Positions 1 through 13,280 of a stretch of 64,000 nucleotides of DNA are shown here, piece by piece (the stretch's first letter is position 1; each line of letters begins with the position of its first letter). The notes beneath the pieces were generated by a model. The model was not told the DNA's origin and searched no databases. It saw only the letters and a list, made by a program, of their open reading frames with translations. The stretch lies in the NCBI GenBank assembly GCA_037043455.1, contig JAWPHD010001807.1, positions 124,001 through 188,000 on the forward strand, given 5' to 3'. Origin of the DNA: Cyrtodaria siliqua. Taxonomy: Eukaryota; Mollusca; Bivalvia; Adapedonta; Hiatellidae. Made by a program: the position numbers and the translations under genes.

Positions 1-585
1 CCTGCAGTGGTTAAAAGGCTGTTATACACAATATCTAGAGGAAACAGATACTCAGCCAAGGGATTAAAAGAAGAGTCATCAACCATAAAGGAATACATTA
101 TGAATAAAAACCGAGAATGCAACACTATATCAGACGTCAAACCATTAGGGTTTATGATAAGCACGGAGTTTCCATACCTTATAGAAAGCAGTGACGGTTT
201 GGTGGTTGAAACCGACAGTGGTGAAGGTCTTCTTGAAATGAAGAACTTGCTTCAAAACAACGTTTTGCCAATAACAGATGCAGATTAAGACATTTTGTTT
301 GAAAGAAGATGAACATGGCACTGTACAACTGAAAAGAAATCATACTTCTACCAGGTACAAGGCCAACTGAACATATTAAATAAGCCCTGGTGTGATTTTG
401 TTGTCAGGAGAACGGACCCACACGACAAGTTTATAGAAATAATTTTAATAGATAGACAGTTATGGATAAAGGTGATGGTTCCAAAATTGTCAGCCTTCTA
501 TTTTACACACATGTTACCAGTGCTTGCTGTACCAAGATTTAAATGTACATCTGGGATTAGAAAACCATCCATCCCTTGTGTAAGT
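1..585 (+). pseudogene. YqaJ-like (viral recombinase/exonuclease) domain relic
   Basis: The window opens inside an open frame that runs to a TAA at 286-288. It contains the motifs SSDGLV and GLLEMKN. These match the pattern of YqaJ/lambda-exonuclease-type nucleases, in which the Asp of the xxDG motif and the Glu-x-Lys motif hold the catalytic metals. After the stop, the coding-like sequence continues in other frames: KTFCLKEDEHGTVQLKR, then after another shift YQVQGQLNI, then MVPKLSAFYF and MLPVLAVPR. This is the usual order in the YqaJ-domain proteins that are highly multiplied in bivalve genomes, probably carried by transposons. At least one stop and two frame changes make it a decayed copy. 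The 5' part lies outside the window. The family call rests on motif order only. Confidence 0.6.
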
Positions 586-699
586 TCACGAAGAATATAA
601 ATGGGTATGAACATTCCTGTATAAATTTGACAAGTACAGATACAGCAACAAGCACATAAAGATATATTATTATATATATATACCTTTATTCAATTAATA

Positions 700-890
700 A
701 TTACCATCTCCGTGCCAGAATGGTTTTCAACGTTGTGTTGTAAGCTTTCTCTTCTCACCGTTGCGGGTTCGAATCCCTCTGTGAGCTCGACTTGTGAGAA
801 ACTGTCGATTCTTACGGATGGCGGGAGGTGTACAGTACTGGTTCTACCCAGGAAAAGTGGGTGGTCTCCACCACAATAAATATATATAAC
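700..890 (+). repeat. tRNA-derived SINE, degenerate
   Basis: A polymerase III B-box-like GGTTCGAATCC lies at 766-776, preceded by a tRNA-like 3' half. It is followed by a non-tRNA body (GGCGGGAGGTGTACAGTACT) and an AT-rich tail. The A box is not clear. It reads as a SINE rather than a tRNA gene because no cloverleaf can be drawn. Confidence 0.5.
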
Positions 891-2305
891 GTTAAATGTG
901 TTGAAAATGATGTAAAACACAATACAAACAAAACAAATCAATTAATAATTATATGAAATGTTTGTGTCTAATTTATGATGTTTTCAATTTATGTATATGT
1001 GTGTACTATTAATGCCTGATAGGCGAATGATAAATTTATATAAAAGAAGATATTTTAGTTTAAAAAGTAATGAACAGTGGTGTTGATGAAATTGAATGAA
1101 TATGATCATGAAAACACAAGAAAATACTATATTTAATTCATAAAAGTGATAAAAACAACTTCCTTTTTATTCTGTTACTGTTGTACAGCTTTTCTTTATT
1201 CATTTGTAGTGAAGAATCCACATTATTTATTAAATGTTACAAAGAAGTCGTTTAAAGCATCTGCTATTCAAACGCATTCATCTGTATTGTATATTAATAA
1301 GTATATATACCAGTGCTCTCCAGAAAATATGAAGTAGTAGGTGAAAAAATAATTGTAGTAGGAGCAGTTGCACACGATGCGAGATGCAAAGCGAATCGCT
1401 GGAGCTGCGAAGCGGCGAGGGGTGGGAGGGCTGTGCCCGCGCACTAGGGGTGTTTGGGCAGTCTCCCACAGATTTGTTTTATTTTGACGGTGCAAAATGG
1501 TGCGTTCTGGTGCATTTTACACTCATTTTTCATTGGTCTGTACGGACACTTTTATATGTACAAAGATAAATAATTATATATTTTTTTTGTATATTTGAGA
1601 AAAGTAGCCGGCGCTAGGGTTTAGAGTAATAGCCGATATCGCTCTAATATTGATCTTTAATTTGGATCTCCAAGATCCTGCCATTAATATATAACTCGCT
1701 TTCATTTCATCAATGAGCACAACAATCAATTATACAGTGCTGCCACACTGGAATACCAACCAAAAATAGTCTCGGCCAGCTAGACCGTATGTCTTACTTG
1801 CAGATATCGGTCCTGGCAGATTAGACCAATTAAAGTGCGCACTAGCGATTAGCACAATTTATTTGGGCGTTTTTTTCCACGCGCATAAAGTCAACGTTTT
1901 CTGGAGAACACTGATATTTATATACTCAACTTTTATTGTAATCCCCCGTGTGGTTGTCGGGAGTATAACACAACCACAGCAATCTCAAAAACATACAAAA
2001 TGCAGAGGGGTAGCAATCCACCCACCCACCCCATTCATATGTTGATTCACATATATAGTTTATATTACTACCATATCATCCCTTATTTTTAATAGTTTTA
2101 TCTTCCATATCATCCCTTATTTTTAACACTTTTATATTTATATATTTACATTAATTTTTAATTAGTACATGTACTTAATTCCTTCATCTTTCGTCATTTT
2201 TTGCACACAATATGACCTATTTATGTGTCAACGTGCCGTAAAACACCATTCTTTCTTTCATATTTTTTAACATGCTCATTCAAAGTCTTCATCCTGTTAA
2301 TGCAA
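891..2305. other. AT-rich non-coding DNA
   Basis: No supported gene. The short open frames at 1146-1569 and 1863-2045 overlap each other on both strands and lack any domain. A direct duplication of 'CCATATCATCCCTTATTTTTAA' type sequence is present at ~2070-2125. Confidence 0.6.
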
Positions 2306-2309
2306 ACGA

Positions 2310-2490
2310 GCAAACGTGGCTGCAAATGGAGTGTACTATAGAATTTGCAGCAACTCTGCAGTTCTGCAGGTAAGAAGGTTCTATATGTTTATCTTTATGT
2401 AAATGAAGGATGACTCTGGCCCATTAATTCCTGTTAGGCGCCATATAACCTTTTATGTCTTGGTGAGCCTTAAACCCGAATTAAATTCAT
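2310..2490 (+). repeat. Dispersed short repeat with ATTCA-type tail (copy 1 of 4)
   Basis: The block contains GAATTTGCAGCAACTCTGCAG, then TGTTAGGCGCCATATAACC and CCTTAAACCCGAATTAAATTC. The same order occurs at ~14520-14742 on the plus strand, and in part on the minus strand at 32193-32330 and 43995-44100. The A/T-rich pentamer tail and the dispersed copies suggest a SINE or the 3' end of a LINE. Confidence 0.6.
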
Positions 2491-2557
2491 AAAAATGGTT
2501 ACAGTTGTCAATGACAAATGTATGGCCCAATTTAAATTGAAAAGTCCCATGTGTTTG

Positions 2558-2720
2558 TGGTTGGGGCCGGGGGTGAGGGAGTGTGTGTGGGGGGGGGGGT
2601 GGGGGGGTGGATGGGTGGGGGAGGGGGGTTGTGTATGTTTATATATATACATATATAAAGGGTAGGGGGACGCAATACATATTGTGTGTCTGGTGAGTGG
2701 TGGGGGGAGGTTCCCTTAAA
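2558..2720. repeat. G/T-rich low-complexity tract
   Basis: Runs of G up to ten long mixed with GT and GGT. Strand-asymmetric simple sequence. The proline-rich open frames seen here on the minus strand are by-products of the composition. Confidence 0.8.
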
Positions 2721-2796
2721 TATATTATTAATATTTGTCAATTTATATGGCTACTTAATTGACGCCATCATGTAACATGTTTACCGTTTACTTCAG

Positions 2797-4136
2797 TTCT
2801 CCTCGTATAAAGCAAGACGTACGTTAAGGAGACTTTCACAAGACAGCAGTCAAACATCACCCAATGAAGTGTCTGTATGCGCACTGAGTGATGATCCTCC
2901 AGCAAATGCGACAGAACAGGTACATTATTGAAGCAGAAAATACAACCATACCATTAAAGGCACATTTGAAATTGTAAGGTAATTGGATAAAAATGTAAAT
3001 TTTCGACTCCTCATAAATTGTACAGATAAGCAAACCACTTAAAATGTATTGTTCCTTGCCATGTCATACCGACTTAAAATAAGTGTGGATAACAACTTTG
3101 CATTATATGCTTGAATCATTTTAAGCGGATGTTGGGCAATGCATGACAGTTTATTTTTAGTGCATGAGTCTAACTTATTCCTAGGTACCTCCTGCCATAT
3201 GTAATGATAGAACCTTTCGACCAAGTCAAGCTTCCTGTGGTATAATAACTCAGCATTGTGGCTTTAGAAGGTTTCAAATGCTGCATGTTTGCCTTCTTCA
3301 GCAATGAAGCGCTTTCAAAGAATATTTTATTTAAAAAACGTTTCTAAGCATTCCTATAAAGCAATCTCATGAATATGGTATTTACTCTTTAAAGTTATAA
3401 GAAATATACTATTACATGGTATATTTCATATATAGATATTATTTTCAAACAAATATTCACGTAACCATTGCTTTTACATTTTCAGACAACACAGCGACTG
3501 ATTGGAAATATTAGGAAAATATCACCATCAGCTAGTACTGGTGCTCACACAGTACAAGGCTCAGAGAAGTTTAAGGTATGTTTTTAGTATGTTAAAGGTA
3601 TTATCAACGCTATTAACATGTAGCATTAATTGAATTATATTACCTTCAATCAGACAGCATAAATAAGGCAATAAATATTTATGGCCACTTAAAGAAGAAA
3701 ATAACTTCTTTTAAACAAAACAGCAATTACCGCTAATAATATCTCACTGAGTCTGGTTATTTTGACCAACAAGAAATAACAATAAACATATATGCACGCG
3801 TACGTACAAGTAATTACATTCCTTATCACCTCCTCTTTTATAACTATAACTTATGTTCAATATATCTCACCCCAAAAAGAAACACCTAATTTCTGCACTA
3901 AAATTATTGCAACATTATATGCTGTTGCCTATAGCAAATATTGTTGTATTTATGATTTGCATTATCCTACACATGACTTTCAGAAAAATACATTTTTAAA
4001 AATAGCAATTATAAATGTATTTCATTTTTTGCCTTAGCCCAAAGTGAAGCAGCCCCCTCATGTATGTTCAGCAACTTCAGGAAATGTAAACTCGTCTACA
4101 TCTGAAAGAGTTCCACACTCCCAAAATAATATATAG
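2797..4136 (+). CDS. Three terminal exons of an unrecognised spliced gene
   Basis: Exons 2797-2919, 3486-3575 and 4038-4136 each follow a pyrimidine-rich AG acceptor (CTTCAG, TTTTCAG, CCTTAG). The first two end at GT donors (CAG|GTACAT, AAG|GTATGT). All three are exact multiples of three (123, 90 and 99 nt) and stay open in phase 0. The last ends in TAG at 4134-4136. Together they give about 103 residues, rich in Ser, Thr, Gln and Asn with basic patches (YKARRTLRRL near the start). They resemble a disordered linker or tail, not a known domain. Upstream exons are not identified in the window. The consistent phase is the main evidence. The product is unknown. It could be a host gene or a gene of a transposon, since it is directly followed by a tandem repeat. 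Confidence 0.55.
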
Positions 4137-4214
4137 GGTCCTATAGAAACCACAGGTGGCATCGTAGGTCCGCACTGTACTGCAAACAAGGACTTGAAAC
4201 TACAATGAAAGAGA

Positions 4215-4730
4215 CAAAATAAACAACAGAAAGGGTGGTGAAGACAGGGTTACCGACTTGGAACGGTCAGTAGGCAATAAGGCCTACTGGTTAGCTTGAA
4301 TCGATTTTATATGCGCACAATCCTCGCTATTATCCTGTTTTCAGCGCCCAAATAGACAAGACTGTGTAAATAAAATGACATGGAACCATGGAACAAAAAA
4401 CAACAGAAAGGGTGGTGAAGACAGGGTTACCGACTTGGAACGGTCAGTGGGACATAAGGCCTACTGGTTAGCTTGAATCGATTTTATATGCGCACAATCC
4501 TCGCTATTATCCTGTCTTCAGCGCCCAAATAGACAAGACAGTGTAAATAAAATTACATGGAACCATGAAACAAAAAACAACAGAAAGGGTGGTAAAGACA
4601 GGGTTACAGCTTGGAACGGTCAGTAGGCAATAAGGCCTACTGGTTAGCTTGAATCGATTTTATATGCGCACAATTCTCGCTATTATCCTGTCTTCAGCGC
4701 CCAAATAGACAAGACAGTGTAAACAAAACT
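4215..4730. repeat. ~173-bp tandem repeat, three copies
   Basis: Three near-identical units each start with ACAACAGAAAGGGTGGT and contain GGAACGGTCAGT and a palindrome-like AAGGCCTACTGGTTAGC. They are separated by ATGGAACCATGRAACAAAAA. A diverged single copy with the same GGAACGGTCAGTGG core lies at ~11345-11500. Core repeats of this size are typical of non-autonomous Helitron-like elements of bivalves. That assignment is an inference. Confidence 0.75.
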
Positions 4731-5316
4731 ACATCCCATCAAAAGGAAATCTCTAACAATAAACTCCACATCCAGAGAAACTAACTAAAGATATACATAC
4801 AAAATAATAAACATCTCAGGATGTATCCAGAATCGTACTGAACAACCATAGTAGTTGCAGCTAAAGAGAAAACCAATCTAGGGTACGACCAGAAAACCCG
4901 AGGGATGAAAGCTCATGCACCAACCTCCCTTAGTTGCATACAAGACACATTGCATACAACACAGTCAAGGTAATTTTAATGATTTGTATGTGCAGTTCCA
5001 TCATTGTAATAAAACTTAAATGTCATCTGATAGAGGGTTGATCTGTTCTTAGGGCAATTCCAGTATTAAATCTCATACGGTTAATTCTGACATGGCCCTT
5101 ACCAGATTATAAATACTGTAACTTATTTATTTCGATATATGCCAACTTCAAATGATCAAAAATTGATTTGCAATTGACCATTATTTAGTTTTATATCTGC
5201 AACAAATTTAGTCGAAATAATTGTTTTGAAATTCATAAATATTTACTTTTTGCAATCATTTACAATCACTGTGAACAATATGAAATAAAATCCTTCATGT
5301 ATTTTTTATTAAACAG

Positions 5317-5551
5317 GTCCGGCAGACAAAGAATAGTCAAATTTGTAGGCAGGCGTATTTCCCATGAATGGGATGAAGATGGTGGAAAATTGACATGGTA
5401 TACTGGGACCGTGTTGAATGTGAAGTCAGGGAAGTACGGAGAGTGTAGTGCTGTTTATGAGGTGTTCTATGACAAAGAGGATACTACATAGGAAGTAGAA
5501 GACCTGCACATCGATTACTGCAAGGGATCCCTAAAATTCATAGACGTTTAG
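5317..5551 (+). pseudogene. Exon with tudor/chromo-like fold signature, stop-interrupted
   Basis: The sequence follows the acceptor TTATTAAACAG. It reads GRRISHEWDEDGGKLTWYTG, then TVLNVKSG and AVYEVFYDKED, then meets an in-frame TAG at 5489-5491. The frame continues as EVEDLHIDYCKGSLKFIDV to a TAG at 5549-5551. The alternating aromatic and basic pattern (W-Y-TG-V, YEV-YD, Y-L) resembles the small beta-barrel 'royal family' reader domains. The internal stop stands where a Tyr codon would be expected (TAT or TAC changed to TAG), so this copy looks non-functional or relies on read-through. Its partner exons are not identified. It could be the 3' end of the gene represented at 2.8-4.1 kb or of an independent mobile-element gene. 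Confidence 0.5.
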
Positions 5552-8515
5552 GTACTACTCACAACATACTTTTTTCTCTTAACATTTATTATACCCAGTA
5601 GGACTACTTACCAGATACTCAAATTTCTGTTCTCCACATAGATTTTTTTTGGTACAGTGCAAATAAACAGATTTAATAATTAATGCAAGCTGAAATTCAC
5701 CTAACATCATGTACATTGAAAAGAACTTTGTACCATTTATTAAACCACCATACAAATAAGAACTGCATACACTCTTTTTAACCGCCTCCATCGCTGTTTT
5801 ATGCATGTTTATATTAGTGCAGACATTTTTCTACAGCATCTATGGATATTTATTTACATAATATACCTCTAACATGATTTAACATGATTATGGGGAGGTA
5901 TTTTTCTAAACTACACCTCACGGCAGTATGCATGCCATGCTTTATACATGATAAATGCAAATACTAAGAAATGTCACGGTTCCATCTGTAATTTATATAC
6001 ACGTATATTATTGTTTGACAGAAGGCAAAAAAGCAAAGTAGTGAGAAAGTCAGTTTATTTTGTATTTCAAGGAAGTTACAAACTTTCATTTCAACTGTAT
6101 CTTGTATATTATTACACAGGTTGAAGTATATTTCAATACTTTAATCAGAAACTAATAAACCTTTGTCACACCTTACAATGCCAAATGATATTATTGATGC
6201 ACATATACTTTTTCAGCCAGTGACACTAATACCCACCATACCTGCTACAGAACTACTTTCGTGTGGTGTTTACATTTTGATGTCATCCATATTGGATTGT
6301 TGTGAGAAACAGGATGACATAGACATTTCTATTGATGCATTGTGAGTCATATGGACACTTTAAGGAGATTTAAGTTGCCTTTGCCCCTGGACAGATAAAT
6401 GAAGATTTGAAGAAGATCATTGAAAAAGACATAATTTCTACAACATTGTGCACTTTCTTCCACTGAATTTGGGTATGTTTAAAGTGACTTTTTTCATTCA
6501 AGTACAACTCATTTTTTTCATTCCACTGATTAATTGCAGTGTAACAATATGTATTTTCAATATGCGAGGATAAAAGTATTCATCTCACTGTCTTTTTGCT
6601 TCAATTTTTTGGTTTTTATAAAACACTGTCAGTTTTATCAGAAAGTGTGACGGCCATCTTGGAAATACCTTAAAGGGGACTACAAAACTATACAAATGGA
6701 GTGACGGTATCAGCGCAATGGATAATAGTGGATACTGTTGGATATGCATAATATATATAGTATAGTAAGCGAATCTAGTTATTTTATTTGCTTTAGGAAA
6801 GTTTTTGCAAAAATGCTCAAATTTCGAATTGTTTTTATTGATTCTGACACAAAGAGTTGTTTGAATTTCAGTGTGTTAGGATGTTTGTAGTAGTATTCGT
6901 CTAACAATTGTTTTCTTTTGATGTGGAATGAGGGACAAACTAGTAATGGTATTCGTCTGCCAGGTCGTTAAGGTGACAATGAGAACATTTTTTGTCTTGG
7001 AAAGGTACTCGATTATTTGACCAGCGTCCAGTTTCTATCAGAAAGTTGTTATTTACTTAACCCTTTTGTGTTTGTGATGTCGTTTACTTTTATTATTACT
7101 TTTGCCTTCTTGTTTGTCTGTTTCCATGTTTGTTTCTGTATTTTGTGGTTGACTGTCCTCCTTGAATGCTACTTTGCCTGTCCGATCTTTTTATATTTCT
7201 TTAAAAGGAAACACGGTAATCTTGATTTTTTTTTAACTCATGGAGTCCTTTTAGTTGTTCACATAATCTGTATTTGTTCAATCATTAATATTAATTATAA
7301 TAATGATATAAAGCTGTTTGGCATATTACTAAATGGTGAGTATATTGCACCCATACTATTTTTAAACATATGATATAATAAGAAAAAAAAGAAAACTCAA
7401 CATTTTATTTAATTTTATGCAGGCAGTTTTATAGTAAAACATAATATTGGATAAATAAATCGAGACGGTAATTTTAATGATTGATACTAATGTTAAGACT
7501 GTCATATGTCTCTTTATACTGCATGAACAAACGTTACATTTAAAGTGGGGAAAAATCCGCGGAGTTTGTATTTTGTTTTCATTACCGATAATATTTTAAT
7601 ATAGGTTATAGTAATTAAGTATGCATTATAAACCCCAAATTTTTTAACACTTATCAAATATAAGATTTTGTCATTACAACGCAGTTAAAGATTGTTGAAA
7701 ATATTGTGATTTTATATTCTGTAAACATGTTGTATTCGAGAAACTGTATAGTTTACGTCTGAATAAAAATATGTTCTTTTCGGTTCTGTGATCCTCCGTG
7801 CATCTTATTTGAACTAAAACACACTGCTTAAAAAGCAGGAGCTTCATTATCATAAAATATGCAATGAAATTATCAACTTTTCTTATTCTGTTATTATTGT
7901 TTTATTTAATTTTTTTAAAAGACGCAGCGTTTATCTTCTCCATTAAGTGGTCTGTATTCATGAACGCAATTAAATTGTATAGAATCACGTCTAGTAAATT
8001 CAACAGACTGCTTATCTATCTATAAAATTGATCGACTAAAATAAATCCATATTTTTAATATGAATTACAATTAAGTTTGACATTACATATAGCGTGTTTT
8101 TTATATAAATACAACGACAATATCTAAAACAAAACATTTGTTGAAATCATCAGGCATAATTGACTGATATTTAATTTAATATCTAAAGTATAGCCTTTGA
8201 CCATCAGCTATATATTTCCATTGTTTTGATTGTCTATTAGACATGGAAGGACGTATCTGTATCTCTGCCACCATTTATGATTGGCCAATAGATAAGACGC
8301 GCGCGTCTGGCACACCCACGGCGACTGTAATGATAAGCATGCCAGACGCCACGTGGATTGAACATATATACTCAGAATAAAAACAACATTATTTTTCTAG
8401 ACGAAAACTATTGTGTATATAGTATATTAGTCTAAGTAAAGCAGGGTTCAAATGATCAGTACATAAAAAATGCTTATTAATAAATGTAGACAATTCTCAA
8501 GTTTTTGCGTCTGTG
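5552..8515. other. AT-rich non-coding DNA with a dispersed repeat
   Basis: No gene is supported. The open frame at ~7017-7373 is the reverse complement of a dispersed repeat also found at 11215-11400 and, shorter, at ~37165-37260 (shared core ATCGGACAGG and TAGCATTCAA). Its membrane-like translation comes from the T-rich strand. Confidence 0.6.
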
Positions 8516-8517
8516 TG

Positions 8518-8645
8518 ATCAAGATCGATTCAGGACGTTTCGACACAAAACCATTTCGACACCTAGACGAATCGGCACCTAGACGTTTCGGCATCAAACC
8601 ATTTTGGCATGTATTTTAATTTCTACCCTAGACGTTTCGGCACCC
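8518..8645. repeat. Short interspersed motif array GACGTTTCGGCAC
   Basis: Variants of (A)GACGTTTCGRCAC and ACCATTTYGRCAC occur five to six times within about 120 bp. This is a degenerate minisatellite. No coding potential is seen. Confidence 0.6.
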
Positions 8646-10751
8646 ATTTACATTTGAGTATTATAATGAAGTAAATAAGTAAAGGAGTTAAATAGTTTCT
8701 ATAAGATCACTTGTAATTCATTTAAAATGCAAAGTTGATTGCCTAAACGGCAACTCCGAAGCGGTTTTGAGCTTGAATACGACTAAAACATGAATATAAT
8801 TAGGGCCCATATGATAATCACTTGTAAAATGAAATGTAAATATGACTTTTATATTATGTTGTAGCATGGTCACTTAAATTTCCTTTGTAATAGCTCAGGT
8901 GTGAATCGTTTAATTGAAAATACTTGAATATGTTCCCTTTAACATGTATAATAATGCATACCTAAGATCAAACAAAAATGAATCTGTATTCATACAGTAT
9001 ATTTTAATTATTCACTTTACCTTGCTGTCATCTCCATATCAACGACTACAGGTATGTGACTTGAACAAAGCCTCCACAAACTAACCCATTATTAAAAATC
9101 GTCCACATATAACGCATGCGTTATACTTTTCTTATTATTTATTGAATGCACAGTATGCTGTATACCGTATACCGGCCATATATGATATTACTATTTTAAT
9201 ACGCCTTCATTGATAATTGTAAAGAAATATTTGTGTATATTTATAGTTTCTAATCAAGATATGCATTTTTTTTCTTCTAAATATTTTGAAACCTGTTTAT
9301 ATATAACACATATTATGCATATTACATCTATATCTGCACGGTTTGTTGAGGGGTGGCCCACCCCGACCCTCACAGGCCTATTACGGGGTGAATAAATGGA
9401 TTACCATTAATTTGGTGATCGAAATTAAAAAAACAACATTTATATTCCTTATTGTTTTATTTACAAATATCGGTAATTAAGACAATTTGTAATTATGCTT
9501 TTTTTACACAATTATTTTAAAACGACTCTATATATCTATATTATTAAAACAAATATTATTCCTGTTCCCATCAAATAAATAACTGCTAAAATCGAAAGCA
9601 GTAGACTGCTAAAAAGCTAGGGACAACTTGAAAACTGGTTTAGTCCTATGGTCCGTTTTGTTTAATTATTGTTTGATTATTGTTTATGAAAATGTTTGCG
9701 GTAAAAAAAACTCGACACGAAAACTTTCGGCGACGCGGCGCTAATGGATAGTTGTTTTTTTTGAAGTCGAGTTATCTCCATAAAAGATTTTAAAAGCTCG
9801 CTTTCGCATTATAAATATCTATTTTTTACAGATATAATGTGTATACGTAACCTTTGTATTATTCATAAGTAAAAAAAGTCGTTCATAATAAAATAAACCA
9901 AAACAGACAGATACATATTTGGATTTGGAAATAGTAATAGTGACCGTCAAACCATTTCAAAGGGAATACTTCCCATGCTGTTTTATTGAAATATTCAACT
10001 ACACACATATCCTATATGTTCACGATATGTGAATGTCTTAAAGAGACACACTGCAGACTTGTTTTTTTTTTTTCGCCCCGCAACTATTTTGAAAAAAGAA
10101 TCCGACCAGCTGTTTTAAGTGATCTGAATTATCATGTTTCAATCAAAATGCACATGAATCATATATAATAATTTATGTATAGCTTAATACAGATTTTATG
10201 GCATTCTTGCTGTTTGTTTGAAGTTCATATACATCTATATAACATTACATGTACAACTGAACAATACGAACAACATTATACATTAATATGTATGATTAAT
10301 AAAACAAAAACCTAGCCGTGTCCTCGAGTTATAGTTTGTCTCTTATATAGATAAAGAAAACGAATACAATGCCGGTCTTGCGTTTATTGCATTGATAAAA
10401 GTATGTTTCACTTTTGTATTCAATTTGCGAAAAAAACACACAAAAAAACACGAAAAAAAACATAAATGTCATATATCTAAATTATTTGGAGTTTTCTGGA
10501 TTAATAGCGATTTTACTTATGCACATTGTTTTAGAACAGTTTCGTATGTTAGTAGTGTGTTCAATGTTGTAATAATAAGATAATAATCAATCTGTCGCAG
10601 GCAAAAATGTACATTCACTGCATACTTTTAAAAAAAAGTATAATTTCGATTAAATTTTACTCTTCGGTAGGCAGAGCAAACAGCGTAATAGAAAATGGCA
10701 ATTCCGCGGTCTGAAAATACAAAGACGATATTTAACCTTCTTGCACAGCAG

Positions 10752-10782
10752 CGAGCGAGCGAGAGAAAGAGAGAGAGACACA

Positions 10783-10833
<51 letters not shown>

Positions 10834-10855
10834 TGTGTGTGTGTGTGTGTGTCAT
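10752..10855. repeat. (GA)n(GT)n compound microsatellite
   Basis: About 28 uninterrupted GA units are followed by about 10 GT units. The Arg/Glu-rich frames crossing it, and their complement, are compositional artefacts. Confidence 0.95.
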
Positions 10856-11199
10856 ACTATCTGCAATACTGTCTGTATGCGTATCTGAGGGAGCCGGTTA
10901 GTTCGTCTGTCCGTCTGTTTATATTTCCACTTGTCTAACTGTCTTGTGTGCAATAATATCCGTCTGTATGTATATACGGTTGTCTCGGTCGGTTCATCCG
11001 TCCGTGCGTATAAATCAAAGAGTGATTAAAATATTTATAACTATTACTGAGATGTATGTTAAACTCTGTCGAAATAAGTATGGTGTATTTTAAATTGTTT
11101 TGTATGTATCACCGCCTCAATGTTGATTAACATTTTATAGTGCTTACGTCTTAATAAATGACTTGGTATCAATGTATAGTGGTGCTTTAATTTTGATGA

Positions 11200-11500
11200 T
11201 TAAGAAACATAATATGTGTAAAAGAAATATAAAAAGATCGGACAGGGAAAGTAGCATTCAAGGAGGACAGTAAACCACAAAACACAGAAACAAACTAGCA
11301 AACAGACAAACAAGAAGGCAAAAGCAATAATAAATGCAAACGACATCACAAACACAAAAAGGGTTGACAATAGGGCTACCGCCTTGGAACGGTCAGTGGC
11401 AAAGTAGGCCACTGGGGGTTTAAACCGGTTCTAGGGTGCACCAAACCTCACACTTACCCTACTTCATCCCATTAAAACAGGACAGTGTAAATAAAGAAAT
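11200..11500 (-). repeat. Dispersed repeat containing the 173-bp core
   Basis: The segment 11215-11365 is the reverse complement of 7030-7205. It is followed by a diverged copy of the core of the 4.2-4.7 kb tandem repeat (GGAACGGTCAGTGG, then CAGGACAGTGTAAATAAA). The pairing of a flank and a core unit suggests one non-autonomous element family present in several forms in this window. Confidence 0.6.
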
Positions 11501-11631
11501 CCCCGCCATGATCTAATCATAATTTAAAACTAAACATAATTTAGTACTCTTAAGTTACAGCTAAAACCAAACCGGTCATCATAATTGTATTATTAGTAAC
11601 TCGTGTGCATGCCAAAATGATAAGTATGTTT

Positions 11632-11716
11632 GAATGAATGAATGAATGAATGAATGAATGATTATTTGAATGAATGAATGAATGAATGAATGAATGAATG
11701 AATGAATGAATGAATG
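11632..11716. repeat. (GAAT)n microsatellite
   Basis: A tetranucleotide TGAA/GAAT repeat with about 20 units, interrupted once (GATTATTT) near 11660. Confidence 0.95.
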
Positions 11717-13260
11717 GTGTCTTACGGCACGCCGACACAGAAATAGGTCATATTGTGCTCAAAAATCGACGAAAGATGAAGAAATTAAGTATTAATTAAT
11801 GTAAATATATAAAGATAAAACTATTAAAAAATTAGGGATGATATGGTAGTAATACAAACTATATATGTAACTCAACAAATGCCGGTCAACGGTTATATAA
11901 ACAAGTAAATATATATAAGATCACATTATAATGATTTATATAGTCTGATATATTTTAGGAAATCTAAAACAAAACTAAAATCTTTAGTATCAAATATGTT
12001 GTGTTTGACCGTTAACGGTGCAAAGCAGGGTATACATTCTGGTAATTGCTCACCTTGTAATAAATATGAATGAGTATAACGTGTATGCCCTATCCTATAC
12101 CGGAATTATTGAATGTTATATGTTAATGTGCAATTTAACTATATTTTTTTTAAACAGTGTTTACAATTTATGTTTTATGTATGAAATAATGCATATTTGT
12201 TTGTATACTTGATTGTAAACAATGAGATGCAAATACTGCTAAATATAAATCTATATATTATTGGATTTAGGGAAGATACTTTAAAAGGTAAGGAAAGTAA
12301 TTCACAGTTTCAATGTGCGTAAATTAATGTATAACACGTTTAACTAATTAAAAAATATATATTAAAAATAGTAAGGTGAACTTTTAGTACAGTATTGTTG
12401 TACATGTAATTTATAATAATTATACATCAATAGTGTTTCACGTATTAATTTGTGTATGTACTTTTCTCACAGGTGTATGTCCGATGATCAGAGTGAATTT
12501 TTTCATTGATTTATATTTGTATGCAATTGATATATTTAATGTAATGTTTAATATATATACACATATTTTATTTCGATCTATAGATGTGGCATTCGCTGCT
12601 GAAATTTTTAATGATCAAGTTAAAGCAGGATGTTTTTAGTCTTTCTTGCCTTTTAATCAATATGTTGTATTTTCAACTGGGTAATTAACGCATTTACTAC
12701 ATGTTATTACGCACTGCACATCTGCACACATTAATATGTGTAAACAGGAAATACAGATAATAAACAGGTATGTCTCCCCTGATAAGCGCGTCGGGTTTTA
12801 CTTTTATCACGGTTGATCACCCAATAAACAACAAGCTTCCACTCAGTAAAAATAACGCGTGTCGTTAGTTTCTTATCGGCTGATCATTCATTTAACACCT
12901 ACACGACAAAGTATCGAATCTTAATCCGTTTAGGCAAGCATGTTAAGAATATAATACATTAAAGATCTCCAGCCAAGTTAATATACCCCATTTATATAAA
13001 TATACAACATACTAATAAAAAACTTAGGAATAGCTGCCAACCACAAAAAATATTAGTTAGAGGAGAAAAATATGATTTTAATAAACAGATTTGTCTTCGT
13101 GAAAGTCCGGAACAATTCGGTAGTTTCCGCGCGCTCTTTGCGTGATGACGTAGATTCTGCCATTGACCTTATGGCCTGGTTGTAATCTGTTGTATTCATG
13201 CATGGTAATTTCGGGAAGACATCATATATTTATTATTTTTTATTTTTACGTGACAACTTA
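11717..13260. other. AT-rich non-coding DNA
   Basis: No exon or domain is supported. Short open frames at 12018-12212 and 12433-12639 have no recognisable content. Confidence 0.5.
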
Positions 13261-13280
13261 TTTTGAATTATTATATTAGA

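Noticed and set aside
7017..7373. 118-codon membrane-like ORF
   Set aside because: Reverse complement of a dispersed repeat also at 11.2-11.4 kb. The hydrophobic reading comes from T-rich composition.
10695..10938. Arg/Glu-rich ORFs
   Set aside because: Readings of a (GA)n(GT)n microsatellite.
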